40,045 bases of DNA from Candidatus Methanophagales archaeon (lineage in GTDB: Archaea > Halobacteriota > Syntropharchaeia > Alkanophagales > Methanospirareceae): the NCBI GenBank assembly GCA_030612835.1, contig JAUWND010000005.1:1-40045 (forward strand), in the 5' to 3' direction. The notes below the pieces were generated by a model. It worked only from the letters and a program-made list of their open reading frames with translations, searched no databases and was not told the DNA's origin. The translations under genes were made by a program, and so were the position numbers. Shown here piece by piece: positions 26,330 to 34,930 of this stretch; position 1 is the first letter of the stretch; every line of letters starts with the position of its first letter.

Positions 26330-26644
26330 ATGTTAACAGAGACTATTGTTGACAGGTTCAATAGAGAAATCAGATTTACAAGAGAAAGGTGGGACTACAT
26401 TGTTTCTAAACGCCCTATAATGAGTGAATACAAAAATCAATTCATAGATACGATAAAAGAACCAGAACTCATTAAAACGAGTGTGTATGACCCAGAAGTA
26501 GTTTTATATTACAAACACTTTAAAAATATATTAGGTGGGAAATATATGGTTACCGTGATAAAAATGAATACAGACCGATTTGTATTAACCGGTTATATCT
26601 CAGACAGGATCAAAGAAGGTGATGTGATATGGAGAAAAGATTGA
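26330..26644 (+). CDS. PBECR-like nuclease-fold protein, candidate toxin
   Basis: 104 residues. The order of segments RFNREIRFTRERWDYIV, then a helix, then VYDPEVVLYYKHF, GGKYMVTVIKMN, RFVLTGYISDRIKEGDVIW resembles the PBECR2-like (barnase/EndoU/colicin/RelE) nuclease fold often seen in phage and mobile regions. The fold family is assigned by eye, so I keep it as likely rather than sure. Its end overlaps the next gene (DUF2283) by 16 bases, a pairing typical of toxin-antitoxin modules. Confidence 0.55.
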   Translation: MLTETIVDRFNREIRFTRERWDYIVSKRPIMSEYKNQFIDTIKEPELIKTSVYDPEVVLYYKHFKNILGGKYMVTVIKMNTDRFVLTGYISDRIKEGDVIWRKD

Positions 26645-26862
26645 AACTGTGGTACGATAAAGAAGGCGATATCCTGGAGATTTCTGCTGGTGAACCCCAA
26701 GAGGCAATCTCAGAAGAAATTGGGGATGACGTAGTCCTACATCGGAACTTTAAAAAAGAAATTGTTGGTTTCACAATACTAAATTTCCGAAGGCGGTTCG
26801 AAAAAATGGGGAGAGAAGACTTGCCAATAAGCGTTGAATTTTTTGCGCTTTCAAAAACGTAA
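26629..26862 (+). CDS. DUF2283 protein, candidate antitoxin
   Basis: 77 residues. The N-terminus LKLWYDKEGDILEISAG and EAISEEIGDDVVLHRNFKKE, then VGFTILNFRRRF, are characteristic of DUF2283, a small beta-rich domain widespread next to short toxin-like genes. It begins 16 bases inside the PBECR-like gene, so the two are translationally coupled and probably function together. No DNA-binding motif is visible, so autoregulation is not clear. Confidence 0.75.
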   Translation: MEKRLKLWYDKEGDILEISAGEPQEAISEEIGDDVVLHRNFKKEIVGFTILNFRRRFEKMGREDLPISVEFFALSKT

Positions 26863-27435
26863 AAAGCTTAAACTCGACATGAAACGGATTTTCTTTCTTT
26901 GTTTGTAAGATAAAGAAAGTTTGCTATAATTCATTAATGAACCCGGTTAGTACAGTGTTAATCTCGCTGAACATATTCTCTTCTTTACTAAATCGTTTTA
27001 CAACCACTTGTAAACCCTGGAATAATCGGTTTGTGTTATACCGTTTTCCCGTGACTATCCTCTTTATATCCGCTTTTGATACACCTTTATAGCTGTGAGC
27101 GTCAATACTTAATTATGTATTCAGGATCGAATTGATCGGTAACGAAGAGAAAGACTTTATTTGCTTTTTCTTTAAATCGTTCTAAGAAGGGAGATGCGAG
27201 TTCAAAACTCAATCGTTGTTTATATCTAAGTAAAGCCCTCTAAAAACTTCTTTTTTCTGCTTTTTCATTTCTGATAAATATTCATATGCGTCTTTTGACG
27301 TCTTAAGTCACACATATTTTATCTTTCCGCCATGAAATATTTTGATACTCAATTTTATCCTAAAATCTCGTGATAATCTGTGTAATCTTGTGGTCTTAAT
27401 AAAAATAAAAAGAGGGTTTACACCCCCTCACTCAC
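26863..27435. other. 573-base gap holding one decayed gene
   Basis: Apart from the minus-strand pseudogene at about 26923-27306 I see only AT-rich sequence and, at about 27370-27392, a weak copy of the AATCTGTGT-type repeat next to the end of the fwd operon. Confidence 0.5.
26923..27306 (-). pseudogene. Frameshifted relic of an unknown gene
   Basis: On the minus strand, three consecutive pieces in different frames read like one protein: DAYEYLSEMKKQKKEVFRGL, then LASPFLERFKEKANKVFLFV and TDQFDPEYIIKY, then HSYKGVSKADIKRIVTGKRY and NTNRLFQGLQVVVKRF, ending INEL and a stop. At least two frameshifts separate them. The composition (Lys/Glu-rich, alternating strands and helices) is protein-like, but I do not recognise a family. 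It adds to the decayed genes of this region. Confidence 0.4.
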
Positions 27436-28248
27436 TCACTTCACGTACAGTGTTCCTTTAGCCTTCTTCGCAGTCATTGCGAGATCGCCACTATATTTCT
27501 TGTATTCCGCACCGTCTATTGATTCCGTACCTTCCAACTTAAAAGAAGGCATCATATCCCGTACAGTACCCTTCACCGTTATCTCACCACTCGTCATATC
27601 CGCACCAGGCATAACGGCATCGCCCTCTATCACTATTTTACCGCCGTGCATGTTCAAGCCCGCAAGCATTCTCGCATTTCCCTTTATCACTATCTCGCCA
27701 CCACCCATGTACTGCCCGACACACTCATCGGCATTGCCGCCAACCGTCACTTTTCCGCCTGTCATACCTGTCGTCTCGCCCCGGTACATAGCACAGAGGT
27801 TAGCCGCAGCATCTCCGTCTATAACCAGGTCTCCACCGTGCATTTCACGACCTGCCCAGCAATCGGCATTACCCTTTACGGTTATTTTACCTCCGTTCAT
27901 CATCGCACCGCAGTGCATGTCCACATCACCGTTAGCCTCTATCTCGCCTGCGGTCATACCATCGCCTATCCGCTTCACACGAGACAAATCGCCATCCAGC
28001 ACGATCTTCACCTCGTCCGCACTACCGGCAGTCCCATCTACGCTCACATCGAACAGATCGCCCGTATTCTCTTCTTTGTTGCCCCACCAGACAGTAACCG
28101 CCTTTATCTCCGCTTCCGTCTTACCAAACAGTTTATCTGGAGTCAATGAATCCACCTCAACGGGTATCTTCGCAACTCCGCTCGTAACTTCACTCTTTAA
28201 CTTCAATTTTATCGTCTGCATTTTTTTTCTTTCCTCCCTCTTAGCCAC
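27436..28248 (-). CDS. fwdC: Formylmethanofuran dehydrogenase subunit C
   Basis: 270 residues. FwdC is a right-handed beta-helix scaffold (glutamate-synthase alpha C-terminal-like) built of G-x-x-x-G-x-x turns: visible repeats include GDVDMHCGAMMNGGKITVKG, GNADCWAGREMHGGDLVIDG and GNADECVGQYMGGGEIVIKG. It supports FwdA and FwdB in the complex that reversibly reduces CO2 and couples it to methanofuran. Overlaps fwdA by 8 bases, the last gene of the fwdDBAC operon. Confidence 0.95.
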   Translation of the reverse strand: MAKREERKKMQTIKLKLKSEVTSGVAKIPVEVDSLTPDKLFGKTEAEIKAVTVWWGNKEENTGDLFDVSVDGTAGSADEVKIVLDGDLSRVKRIGDGMTAGEIEANGDVDMHCGAMMNGGKITVKGNADCWAGREMHGGDLVIDGDAAANLCAMYRGETTGMTGGKVTVGGNADECVGQYMGGGEIVIKGNARMLAGLNMHGGKIVIEGDAVMPGADMTSGEITVKGTVRDMMPSFKLEGTESIDGAEYKKYSGDLAMTAKKAKGTLYVK

Positions 28249-29929
28249 GCATTTGCGTTTTTATCTCATATGGATTCGGTACGTAAGCGTCCTGCACAGG
28301 ATAATTATTGAGGGTCACCGTGTAGTAATGGTCGAATTTGTCTTTTAACTTGACCATCATCTCATCCGTCAGCTTATCGTCACATTCCGGCGTCACGAAG
28401 TACGTCTTTCCATCAGGTGTCGCAACCACTTCGCCGTCCTTTACCACTATTTGGCCGTCTTTTATCGTGTATTTCGTGTTCAAGAACGCTTTCTGTATCT
28501 TACCTGCATCCGTTTCTTCTGGTGACATATCATAAATTGCAACGTCACCGTCCGCACCAACACCAAGATGTCCTTTTCCGTGCTCATGCAATCCCAACGC
28601 CTTCGCAGTCATACCCCTCGTTATTATCGCTATCTCATTTAAGTCGTACTCACGGTCTATAGAAGGCAGCAGCGCCTTATCGTATATTACCTTGTGCATA
28701 TCCGCCGACGACTCTTCACGCCTCTTCTTGCTCATCAGCATCGAGATAAGGATCGGATACCCAATGAACGGTCCTGCATTTGGATGGTCGGTCGTAAGCG
28801 CAATCTTCCACGGGTCTTCAACCAGCAGTGCTAATTCCATACCTATTGCCCACTGGATAGTATTTACGGGCGATTTACCGGAATACAAAAACGGTGTTAT
28901 TCCCGAACCCGTCTCAAGCTCGACATCGTGGTTCGTCCATTTCCGGCCCGTTATCTGATACAAACTGTATTCCATCGGACCGTCTGCGGTCATTGTCGTT
29001 GTGTCGCCCAGTATCACCGAGCCGATGTCAATAGTCGCATGGTCGTTTTGGTTTATATAACCAGCAATTGCATCCGCCTTCGACTCGAAATCACCCCAGT
29101 TCGTACCGCCGTAAGAATGGAACTGCGTATGTGTGGTATGCATAACCTGACGATCTTTAACAGTGTTTACGCCTTTCACGAGGTCATAAGTCTCCTTTGT
29201 TATCTCAAAGTTCCCCGGATGACCGAGCATGTTCGTATGCACGTGGATAGAATGCGGCATCTCTAACTTCTCATTCGCTTCTGCTAAACCTTTTATTATC
29301 TCTGCCGGTGTAACATCGAACGTAGGCACGGTATCATTCAAACTGCAGTTCTTTCCCCAGCCCCACATCTCCGTTCCGCCTGGATTCACGATTTTCACGC
29401 CGAAGCCCTTTGTTGCTTTCATTATCCATGCAACATACGCAGCAAGCAGGTCCATGTCCCCGCCATTTACATATTCCATTGTCATCCAGTTGTTGTCAAG
29501 GAGCGGTAATGCAGCATTATCCAATATCGGAATGTCTACCAACTCTTCATGCGTATGTCTTGCTGCAAGAGGAGGCATTGCCGCTTCCATCACGAACGTA
29601 TAGCCCATCTTCGCATACCGGTAACCGATAGCGAACGTATTCGGCACCGAATAACCAGATTGCATCCGGCAAACCTTTGTCTTCGCTTCTAACCCTTTCC
29701 TACCATCTTCTGGTCGGAACAGCCGTCCCGAATTGACTTTACCACCTGCAATGTGCGAATGAATGTCTACACCTCCAGGCATTACCACTCGGCCCTCGGC
29801 ATCTATCACCTTCGGATTCGTTACCGATTCAACTACTTTACCGTCACGAATGCAAATGTCCTTCTTCTCGCCCTTCACACCATTTAGCGGGTCATAAACC
29901 ACTCCGTTCTTTATTAATACTTCTGCCAT
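28241..29929 (-). CDS. fwdA: Formylmethanofuran dehydrogenase subunit A
   Basis: 562 residues, amidohydrolase-fold subunit that joins formate, produced in FwdB and passed through a tunnel, to methanofuran (and the reverse). Visible metal-site elements are GGVDIHSHIAGGK with His57 and His59, Lys179 in GVKIVNPGG (position of the carboxylated bridging lysine), HIHVHTNMLGHPG-like SIHVHTNMLGHPGNFE and TTDHPNAGPF. It starts one base after fwdB ends and overlaps fwdC. The length and order match FwdA of methanogens. Confidence 0.96.
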   Translation of the reverse strand: MAEVLIKNGVVYDPLNGVKGEKKDICIRDGKVVESVTNPKVIDAEGRVVMPGGVDIHSHIAGGKVNSGRLFRPEDGRKGLEAKTKVCRMQSGYSVPNTFAIGYRYAKMGYTFVMEAAMPPLAARHTHEELVDIPILDNAALPLLDNNWMTMEYVNGGDMDLLAAYVAWIMKATKGFGVKIVNPGGTEMWGWGKNCSLNDTVPTFDVTPAEIIKGLAEANEKLEMPHSIHVHTNMLGHPGNFEITKETYDLVKGVNTVKDRQVMHTTHTQFHSYGGTNWGDFESKADAIAGYINQNDHATIDIGSVILGDTTTMTADGPMEYSLYQITGRKWTNHDVELETGSGITPFLYSGKSPVNTIQWAIGMELALLVEDPWKIALTTDHPNAGPFIGYPILISMLMSKKRREESSADMHKVIYDKALLPSIDREYDLNEIAIITRGMTAKALGLHEHGKGHLGVGADGDVAIYDMSPEETDAGKIQKAFLNTKYTIKDGQIVVKDGEVVATPDGKTYFVTPECDDKLTDEMMVKLKDKFDHYYTVTLNNYPVQDAYVPNPYEIKTQMRG

Positions 29930-29930
29930 T

Positions 29931-31235
29931 TTAGTTGCCCTCCTTCTCTTTTATCGCACGCACTTCGTCCAGTATCCGCTTCAGTATCGCCTCATCCTCT
30001 GGATATTCCGAATCAATTAGCTTACGCAGCCGTATAGGTATATTATCCATCCGGTAGACGTTCCCCTCCGCTTCCACACCACTTACCGCAGCCGGGAAGA
30101 CGACATCTGCAAATTCGGTCGTCGGATTCGGGAATGGATCTATCTGAATGACCGGAATCTTAGCGAGGTGCTTTATTGATTCACCCGGGAAATGCGCGCC
30201 TGGGTCCGAGGCGATTATCAATGCCGCATCACACTCTTGCCGGATTAAAAGGTCCGTAGCCGATAGCTCACCCGGGTTGTACCATGCGTAACCGCGAGTT
30301 AAGTCAACGGCAAATGGAAATCCTGTCTCCCACGTGCAGACCTGATTGATCCCTGCTACGTTATAATGCCCTCGCATTGGCGTTATAGTGAACTTGGTGT
30401 GCGTATGCGCTGCTCGCGTCATTTGTATCGCATTCACGATATTGTTCTGCCTTGCTCCAGTGTGCGTCACACCCATCCCGAAGAAAGTTGCCCCGAACTT
30501 CGCGCCTTTCATCATCTCCGCGGTCTCTAATAAGTCCTTCTTCGACACACCGCCTACCTCGTCCGGTACTACATCTGCATGCCCGTACAGAATAGCCCTT
30601 AACGCAGAGAACACTAGATAATCTTTACCTTGCTCTATTTGTAAGAATACATCCGCCATCTTCGACGTCTTTGTCGCCCGTACATCAACCACGACAAGTT
30701 TCTTCGCCTTTTTGCCCTCTTCTGTCCAAAACCCCTTTGAAACATAGGAGTATCGCTTCATGTGGTTAGCATGCGCCTCTGCAGGGTTCGCACCCCAGTA
30801 TATAATGACGTCTGCACGGTTCTTCACCTCTCCAAGCGTACATGAGGGCAGACCAACATCTTGAATCGCCAGCACGGAAGGGCCGTGACATACTGAAGCC
30901 GTATTATCTATAACGGCTCCTAGCTCCTCTGCAAGCTCGACACCTACTTTATCCGCCTCACAAACCGTAGAACTCCAGCCATATAGTAGCGGTCTTCGCG
31001 ATGCCGCTAATATCTCTGCCGCCTTCTTTATCGCTTCGTCGTAAGAGCAGTCCTTGAGCTCCCCATTTACTCTTATCGCAGGGCTCTTTATCCGGTTGTG
31101 TCCCATTAGCTTGCTCTTCCCTACAGAACATGCCCCCCGCTTCACCTTCGTCACTTTGTTATCTTCTACTTCTACCACTATATCGTCGCATACACAGCCA
31201 CACAATGAGCATACAACATCCGTAACTTCTACCAT
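29931..31235 (-). CDS. fwdB: Formylmethanofuran dehydrogenase subunit B
   Basis: 434 residues; the molybdenum/tungsten-pterin catalytic subunit that reduces CO2 to formate. The N-terminal [4Fe-4S] cluster is built by C9, C12, C16 and C36 (VCSLCGCVCDD and RGACSVG). The metal ligand is Cys116 in TASVCHGPS, a cysteine rather than selenocysteine. WGANPAEAHANH and ASDPGAHFPGES are cofactor-contact segments. It depends on moaC/moaB-type cofactor synthesis, also in the window. The gene follows fwdD by 14 bases. Confidence 0.96.
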   Translation of the reverse strand: MVEVTDVVCSLCGCVCDDIVVEVEDNKVTKVKRGACSVGKSKLMGHNRIKSPAIRVNGELKDCSYDEAIKKAAEILAASRRPLLYGWSSTVCEADKVGVELAEELGAVIDNTASVCHGPSVLAIQDVGLPSCTLGEVKNRADVIIYWGANPAEAHANHMKRYSYVSKGFWTEEGKKAKKLVVVDVRATKTSKMADVFLQIEQGKDYLVFSALRAILYGHADVVPDEVGGVSKKDLLETAEMMKGAKFGATFFGMGVTHTGARQNNIVNAIQMTRAAHTHTKFTITPMRGHYNVAGINQVCTWETGFPFAVDLTRGYAWYNPGELSATDLLIRQECDAALIIASDPGAHFPGESIKHLAKIPVIQIDPFPNPTTEFADVVFPAAVSGVEAEGNVYRMDNIPIRLRKLIDSEYPEDEAILKRILDEVRAIKEKEGN

Positions 31236-31249
31236 TTTTCCTTTTCCTC

Positions 31250-31630
31250 CTAGCCCATATACGTCTGCATCAGTTCTTTTACATGCAGAACTTTCTCGCC
31301 TGTCTTCTCTATCTCCGCATCTATGCCCTTATACACAGGCATACCAGCACCATGTGTATCTCCACTGACGACAGCATTTGCCCAGGGTCCCATCGGCATA
31401 AAAGCTATCCCTTCCGGAGTTCCCCCATCTTCTTTCGCTTTCACTATCACTTCGCCATAACTCGTGTTCACCTTCACCGACTCATCAGCAGCCACACCCA
31501 GCTTTTCCAGATCCGCTTTGTTCAGATCACATCGTGCCACTTCATCAAAATACTCTTCCGAAAGTTTGCTGTCCAAATTTCGACCTTGAACAGTTGTTCT
31601 TCCGCTTATCAAATTCACTTTTGTTCCCAT
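31250..31630 (-). CDS. fwdD: Formylmethanofuran dehydrogenase subunit D
   Basis: 126 residues from ATG at 31630; molybdopterin-dinucleotide binding subunit (the C-terminal domain of formate-dehydrogenase-like enzymes as a separate chain). Markers are KVNLISGRTTVQG at the N-terminus, VKVNTSYGEVIVKAK and EGIAFMPMGPWANAV. An in-frame ATG at 31663 is earlier, but it sits at the TATA box of the promoter, so 31630 is the better start. First gene of fwdDBAC. No fwdE, F or G is present beside the operon. Confidence 0.93.
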   Translation of the reverse strand: MGTKVNLISGRTTVQGRNLDSKLSEEYFDEVARCDLNKADLEKLGVAADESVKVNTSYGEVIVKAKEDGGTPEGIAFMPMGPWANAVVSGDTHGAGMPVYKGIDAEIEKTGEKVLHVKELMQTYMG

Positions 31631-31661
31631 TTTTATCCACTTATATCTCGTACAAACGAAC

Positions 31662-31674
31662 ATTTAAATATATC
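31662..31674 (-). promoter_or_regulatory. TATA box of the fwdDBAC operon
   Basis: On the minus strand GATATATTTAAAT lies about 35-45 bases before the fwdD ATG at 31630, giving a leader of roughly 10 bases. This position excludes the longer reading frame start at 31663. Confidence 0.5.
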
Positions 31675-31726
31675 GGAATTTTCCTCGATACTTTTAAAGT
31701 CTATACTTTCTACTTTTAATACCCCT

Positions 31727-31735
31727 ATTTATAAT
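31727..31735 (+). promoter_or_regulatory. TATA box of tyrS
   Basis: ATTTATAAT lies about 60 bases before the ATG at 31793. The predicted transcript start (about 31755) is downstream of another in-frame ATG at 31745, so the 31793 start is preferred. Confidence 0.5.
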
Positions 31736-31792
31736 GGTGATAGGATGGCGAGTCATCCAACTTGTACCATAAAGAAAGAAAGAATAAAAACA

Positions 31793-32749
31793 ATGACAGA
31801 AAGCGAACCAATGAGAATATTGGAACGGAATGTAGAGGAGCTAATAACAAAGGGCGAGTTAGAAGAGGTATTGTCGTCAAAGAAGAAGCCAAGAGCGTAT
31901 GTAGGCTATGAGCCAAGTGGTCGTGTCCACATCGGACATTTACCTATACTAAACAAGCTGAAAGAACTGCAACGTTTCGGCTTTCACATAATCGTGCTCC
32001 TTGCTGATCTGCATGCGTATCTAAACGAAAAAGGTAGCCTGGATCAGATACGGGAGACAGCAGAGTATAATAAGCGCTGTTTCGCCGCTGCTGGCTTAAG
32101 TGACGAGACGGAATTCATTTTTGGGTCTTCTTTCCAATTGGACAACGAATATATGATGAATGTATTAAAACTTGCCACAGTGACGACGGAAAAGAGGGCG
32201 AAGAGGAGTATGGACGAGCTCTCAAGGAGCAAGGAAGACCGGAAAGTGTCTCAGACGATATATCCACTGATGCAAGCAGTGGATATAGCATACCTTGATA
32301 TAGATGTAGCAGTAGGCGGGATAGACCAGCGGAAGATACATATGCTTTCGCGCGAGAACATACCGAAATTAGGCTTCAAAGCACCTATTTGTATCCATAT
32401 GCCGCTATTAATCGGATTGGATGGAGAGAAGATGTCCTCCTCATTGGGCAATTACATTGCGGTGGACGAGCCTGCAAAAAGCGTAGAGAAGAAGATAATG
32501 AGCGCTTTTTGTCCTGCCAAGATCGCAGAGGGCAATCCCATACTGCAAATATACAAGCATACGATATTTCCCGCTGTAGATAAAGTGACAATAGAAAGAA
32601 AAGACAAATACGGTGGCAATATAACTGCTAATAGCTACGAGGAGCTCGAACTCGATTATTTACACGAGCGGGTACATCCGTTAGATGTAAAGACAAATAC
32701 AGTGCGGTATTTAAATGAGGTTTTAGCGCCTATGAGGGATTTGAAATAA
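31793..32749 (+). CDS. tyrS: Tyrosine--tRNA ligase (archaeal type)
   Basis: 318 residues from ATG at 31793, the usual archaeal TyrRS size. Class I synthetase for tyrosine. HIGH is at residues 46-49 (SGRVHIGHL), VAVGGIDQRKIHML at 172-185 and KMSSS at 213-217. The frame is open far upstream of the start; that stretch has no homology to the family and crosses the fwdD gene on the other strand, so it is not translated. The promoter is divergent from fwdDBAC. A hairpin sits at the stop codon. Confidence 0.95.
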   Translation: MTESEPMRILERNVEELITKGELEEVLSSKKKPRAYVGYEPSGRVHIGHLPILNKLKELQRFGFHIIVLLADLHAYLNEKGSLDQIRETAEYNKRCFAAAGLSDETEFIFGSSFQLDNEYMMNVLKLATVTTEKRAKRSMDELSRSKEDRKVSQTIYPLMQAVDIAYLDIDVAVGGIDQRKIHMLSRENIPKLGFKAPICIHMPLLIGLDGEKMSSSLGNYIAVDEPAKSVEKKIMSAFCPAKIAEGNPILQIYKHTIFPAVDKVTIERKDKYGGNITANSYEELELDYLHERVHPLDVKTNTVRYLNEVLAPMRDLK

Positions 32750-32779
32750 CCGTGAAAAAAATTGACAAGACGGTTATTT
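32744..32779. terminator. Hairpin at the tyrS stop
   Basis: AAATAACCGT at 32744-32753 is a perfect inverted repeat with 32770-32779, with an A-rich 16-base loop. It overlaps the stop codon of tyrS and precedes topA in the same direction, so it could end or stabilise the tyrS transcript. Confidence 0.45.
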
Positions 32780-32840
32780 TCAAATTTAGTTTATAAGGGC
32801 CTAGGAAATAATACGTTAATATCCTAATCGGAGAGGTCAA

Positions 32841-34892
32841 ATGCATTACATAATTACAGAGAAGGGGACAACAGCAAAAAAAATTGCGGCCATTCTATCG
32901 AATGGTAAGGCTAAGAAGAAAAAGATTGGTGGTATAGATGCACACGAGTTCGATGAAAAGGTAGTTATAGGACTGAGCGGGCATGTCTTTCGTCTTGACT
33001 TCCCGGATAGCTATAATAATTGGAGCAAAGTGGATCCTTACAAGCTGATAGATGCCAAAATAGTTACTGTTGCATTAAAAAAGGATATAGTTAAAACGCT
33101 GGGTCAGATAGCCAAAAAAGCCGATTATATTACCATTGCTACTGATTACGATCGTGAAGGGGAGTTAATAGGCGTTGAAGCGCTCAACAGTATCAAAAAA
33201 ATAAACCCTGATTTGGAGGTTGACCGGATGCGATACAGTGCGATAACAGAGAAGGACATAAAAGATAGTTTTGCGGCAAGAAGTGAGGTAGATTATAACT
33301 TAGCGGCATCCGCCGAAGCGAGACAGATAATAGACCTGGTCTGGGGTGCATCACTGACAAGGTTCGTATCCCTATCTGCAAATCGATTGGGAGAGGACTT
33401 CTTCTCTGTTGGACGTGTGCAATCCCCAACACTTGCGTTACTGGTAGAGAAGGAGAAGGAGATAGCTAAATTCGTACCGCGTAAATATTGGGAACTGCAT
33501 GCGAAATTAAAGACAGAAAACGGTGAGATTTTTGATGTAACACATAAAACAGGTAAATTCTGGGAGAGGGACGAAGCGGAAGTGGCAAAAGCGAGAATAG
33601 AAGCCGCCAAGTCGGGTTTTATTCGTACGCTAAAGACAAAGTTACGGGTTGAGAAGCCGCCTGCGCCTTTTGATACTACCAGTTTTATAAGTGCTGCATC
33701 CGCTATAGGCTATACTCCGAAGCGTCTAATGGCTATCGCAGAGGGGTTATACCTTGGCGGACTCATCTCTTATCATCGTACTGATAATACCACATATCCC
33801 GACACGCTTGATTTAAAGGCGTTAGTGCAGATGTTCCAAAAGCACAAAGAATTTGGTAAGCATGCCAAGTTGCTACTCACGAAAAAGGAATTAAAGCCAA
33901 CTGCAGGTAAAAAAAAGACCACAGACCATCCACCTATACATCCAGTCGCAGAAACAACAAAAGATAAGCTAGAGAATGCCGAATGGAAAGTCTATGAACT
34001 TGTAGTTCGGCGTTTTTTAGCTACACTCTCGGACGCTGCGAAATGGGAAGATACAAATGTGACGGCTGAGATAGGCGACGAGCCATTAACAGCAAAGGGT
34101 AGGCTACTGAAGGAGCAAGGTTTCCTCGCTATATATCCGTATCAGAAGAAGGAGGAGCTGGTAATACCACAGTTAAAAGAGGATGAGAAAGTAGATCTTG
34201 AGCATATCGAGCTTGTAGAGAAGGAAACGAAACCGCCAAACCGGATTTCACAAGCGGGACTAATAAAGAAGATGGCGGACTTGGGGCTAGGCACGAAGAG
34301 TACGCGACATGAGATAATAGGGAAGTTGTATGATAGAACATACGTGCAGGGCAACCCGGCAAAACCAACGGAGAAGGCAGTTGCGCTTATGGATTCATTA
34401 GAGAAATATGCCGCGCTGATAACGAAGCCGGAAATGACAAAAACGCTCGAGCTGGAGATGGATGGGATAAGCGAGGGAAAACGGGAGAAGGACGATATTG
34501 TGGACGATTCAAGAGATATGCTGAGGGCTGCATTCAAGGAGATGGTGGCTAACCGGGACGAGATAGCAAACTCGCTTAAAGATGCTTCAAAGGATTCTAA
34601 AATCGTGGGTACATGTCCAGAATGTGGTGCAAATCTCTTCTGGGCTACTTCGAAACGGAGGAAAAGATTCGTTGGTTGTACTAATTATCCTACATGCAGT
34701 TTTTCACTGCCTCTGCCGCCTGCCAGTTCCGGGAGACTGATAGTGACCGAAGATAAGTGCGATGTGCATCCTACTTTGTTTAAGTTGAAGATAATAAAAA
34801 AGGGTGCGCGCCCCTGGGATTTCGGCTGTCCATATTGCAATTTCTTAGCGTGGAAGGATAAAGTAAAGGGCGAGAAAAACGGTGAGAATTGA
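32841..34892 (+). CDS. topA: DNA topoisomerase I (type IA)
   Basis: 683 residues. Relaxes negative supercoils through a covalent 5'-phosphotyrosine. The Toprim acidic set is DYDREGE at 102-108, with an N-terminal YIITEKGTTAKK. The active tyrosine is Tyr311 in the motif ISYHRTDN. The C-terminus has a zinc ribbon (CPECGANLFW, then GCTNYPTC) and a second Cys-rich end (DKCDVHP and FGCPYCNF). A good ribosome-binding site GGAGAGG lies a few bases before the ATG, and a TATA-like TTTATAAG about 50 bases upstream. Convergent with the ATP synthase genes. Confidence 0.95.
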   Translation: MHYIITEKGTTAKKIAAILSNGKAKKKKIGGIDAHEFDEKVVIGLSGHVFRLDFPDSYNNWSKVDPYKLIDAKIVTVALKKDIVKTLGQIAKKADYITIATDYDREGELIGVEALNSIKKINPDLEVDRMRYSAITEKDIKDSFAARSEVDYNLAASAEARQIIDLVWGASLTRFVSLSANRLGEDFFSVGRVQSPTLALLVEKEKEIAKFVPRKYWELHAKLKTENGEIFDVTHKTGKFWERDEAEVAKARIEAAKSGFIRTLKTKLRVEKPPAPFDTTSFISAASAIGYTPKRLMAIAEGLYLGGLISYHRTDNTTYPDTLDLKALVQMFQKHKEFGKHAKLLLTKKELKPTAGKKKTTDHPPIHPVAETTKDKLENAEWKVYELVVRRFLATLSDAAKWEDTNVTAEIGDEPLTAKGRLLKEQGFLAIYPYQKKEELVIPQLKEDEKVDLEHIELVEKETKPPNRISQAGLIKKMADLGLGTKSTRHEIIGKLYDRTYVQGNPAKPTEKAVALMDSLEKYAALITKPEMTKTLELEMDGISEGKREKDDIVDDSRDMLRAAFKEMVANRDEIANSLKDASKDSKIVGTCPECGANLFWATSKRRKRFVGCTNYPTCSFSLPLPPASSGRLIVTEDKCDVHPTLFKLKIIKKGARPWDFGCPYCNFLAWKDKVKGEKNGEN

Positions 34893-34905
34893 CAAGTGCC
34901 TCAAC

Positions 34906-34929
34906 TTTTTTTTTTTGCACGCAAAAAGT
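34906..34929. terminator. Poly-T terminator between topA and ATP synthase F
   Basis: A run of 11 T follows the topA stop by about 14 bases. It is flanked by AACTTTTT and AAAAAGTT as inverted arms, so it may serve as an intrinsic terminator for the plus strand, and also for the minus strand coming the other way. Confidence 0.55.
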
Positions 34930-34930
34930 T

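Noticed and set aside
31283-31792. Long N-terminal extension in frame with tyrS
   Set aside because: It crosses fwdD on the opposite strand and the tyrS promoter, and does not resemble TyrRS; the ATG at 31793 gives the normal length.
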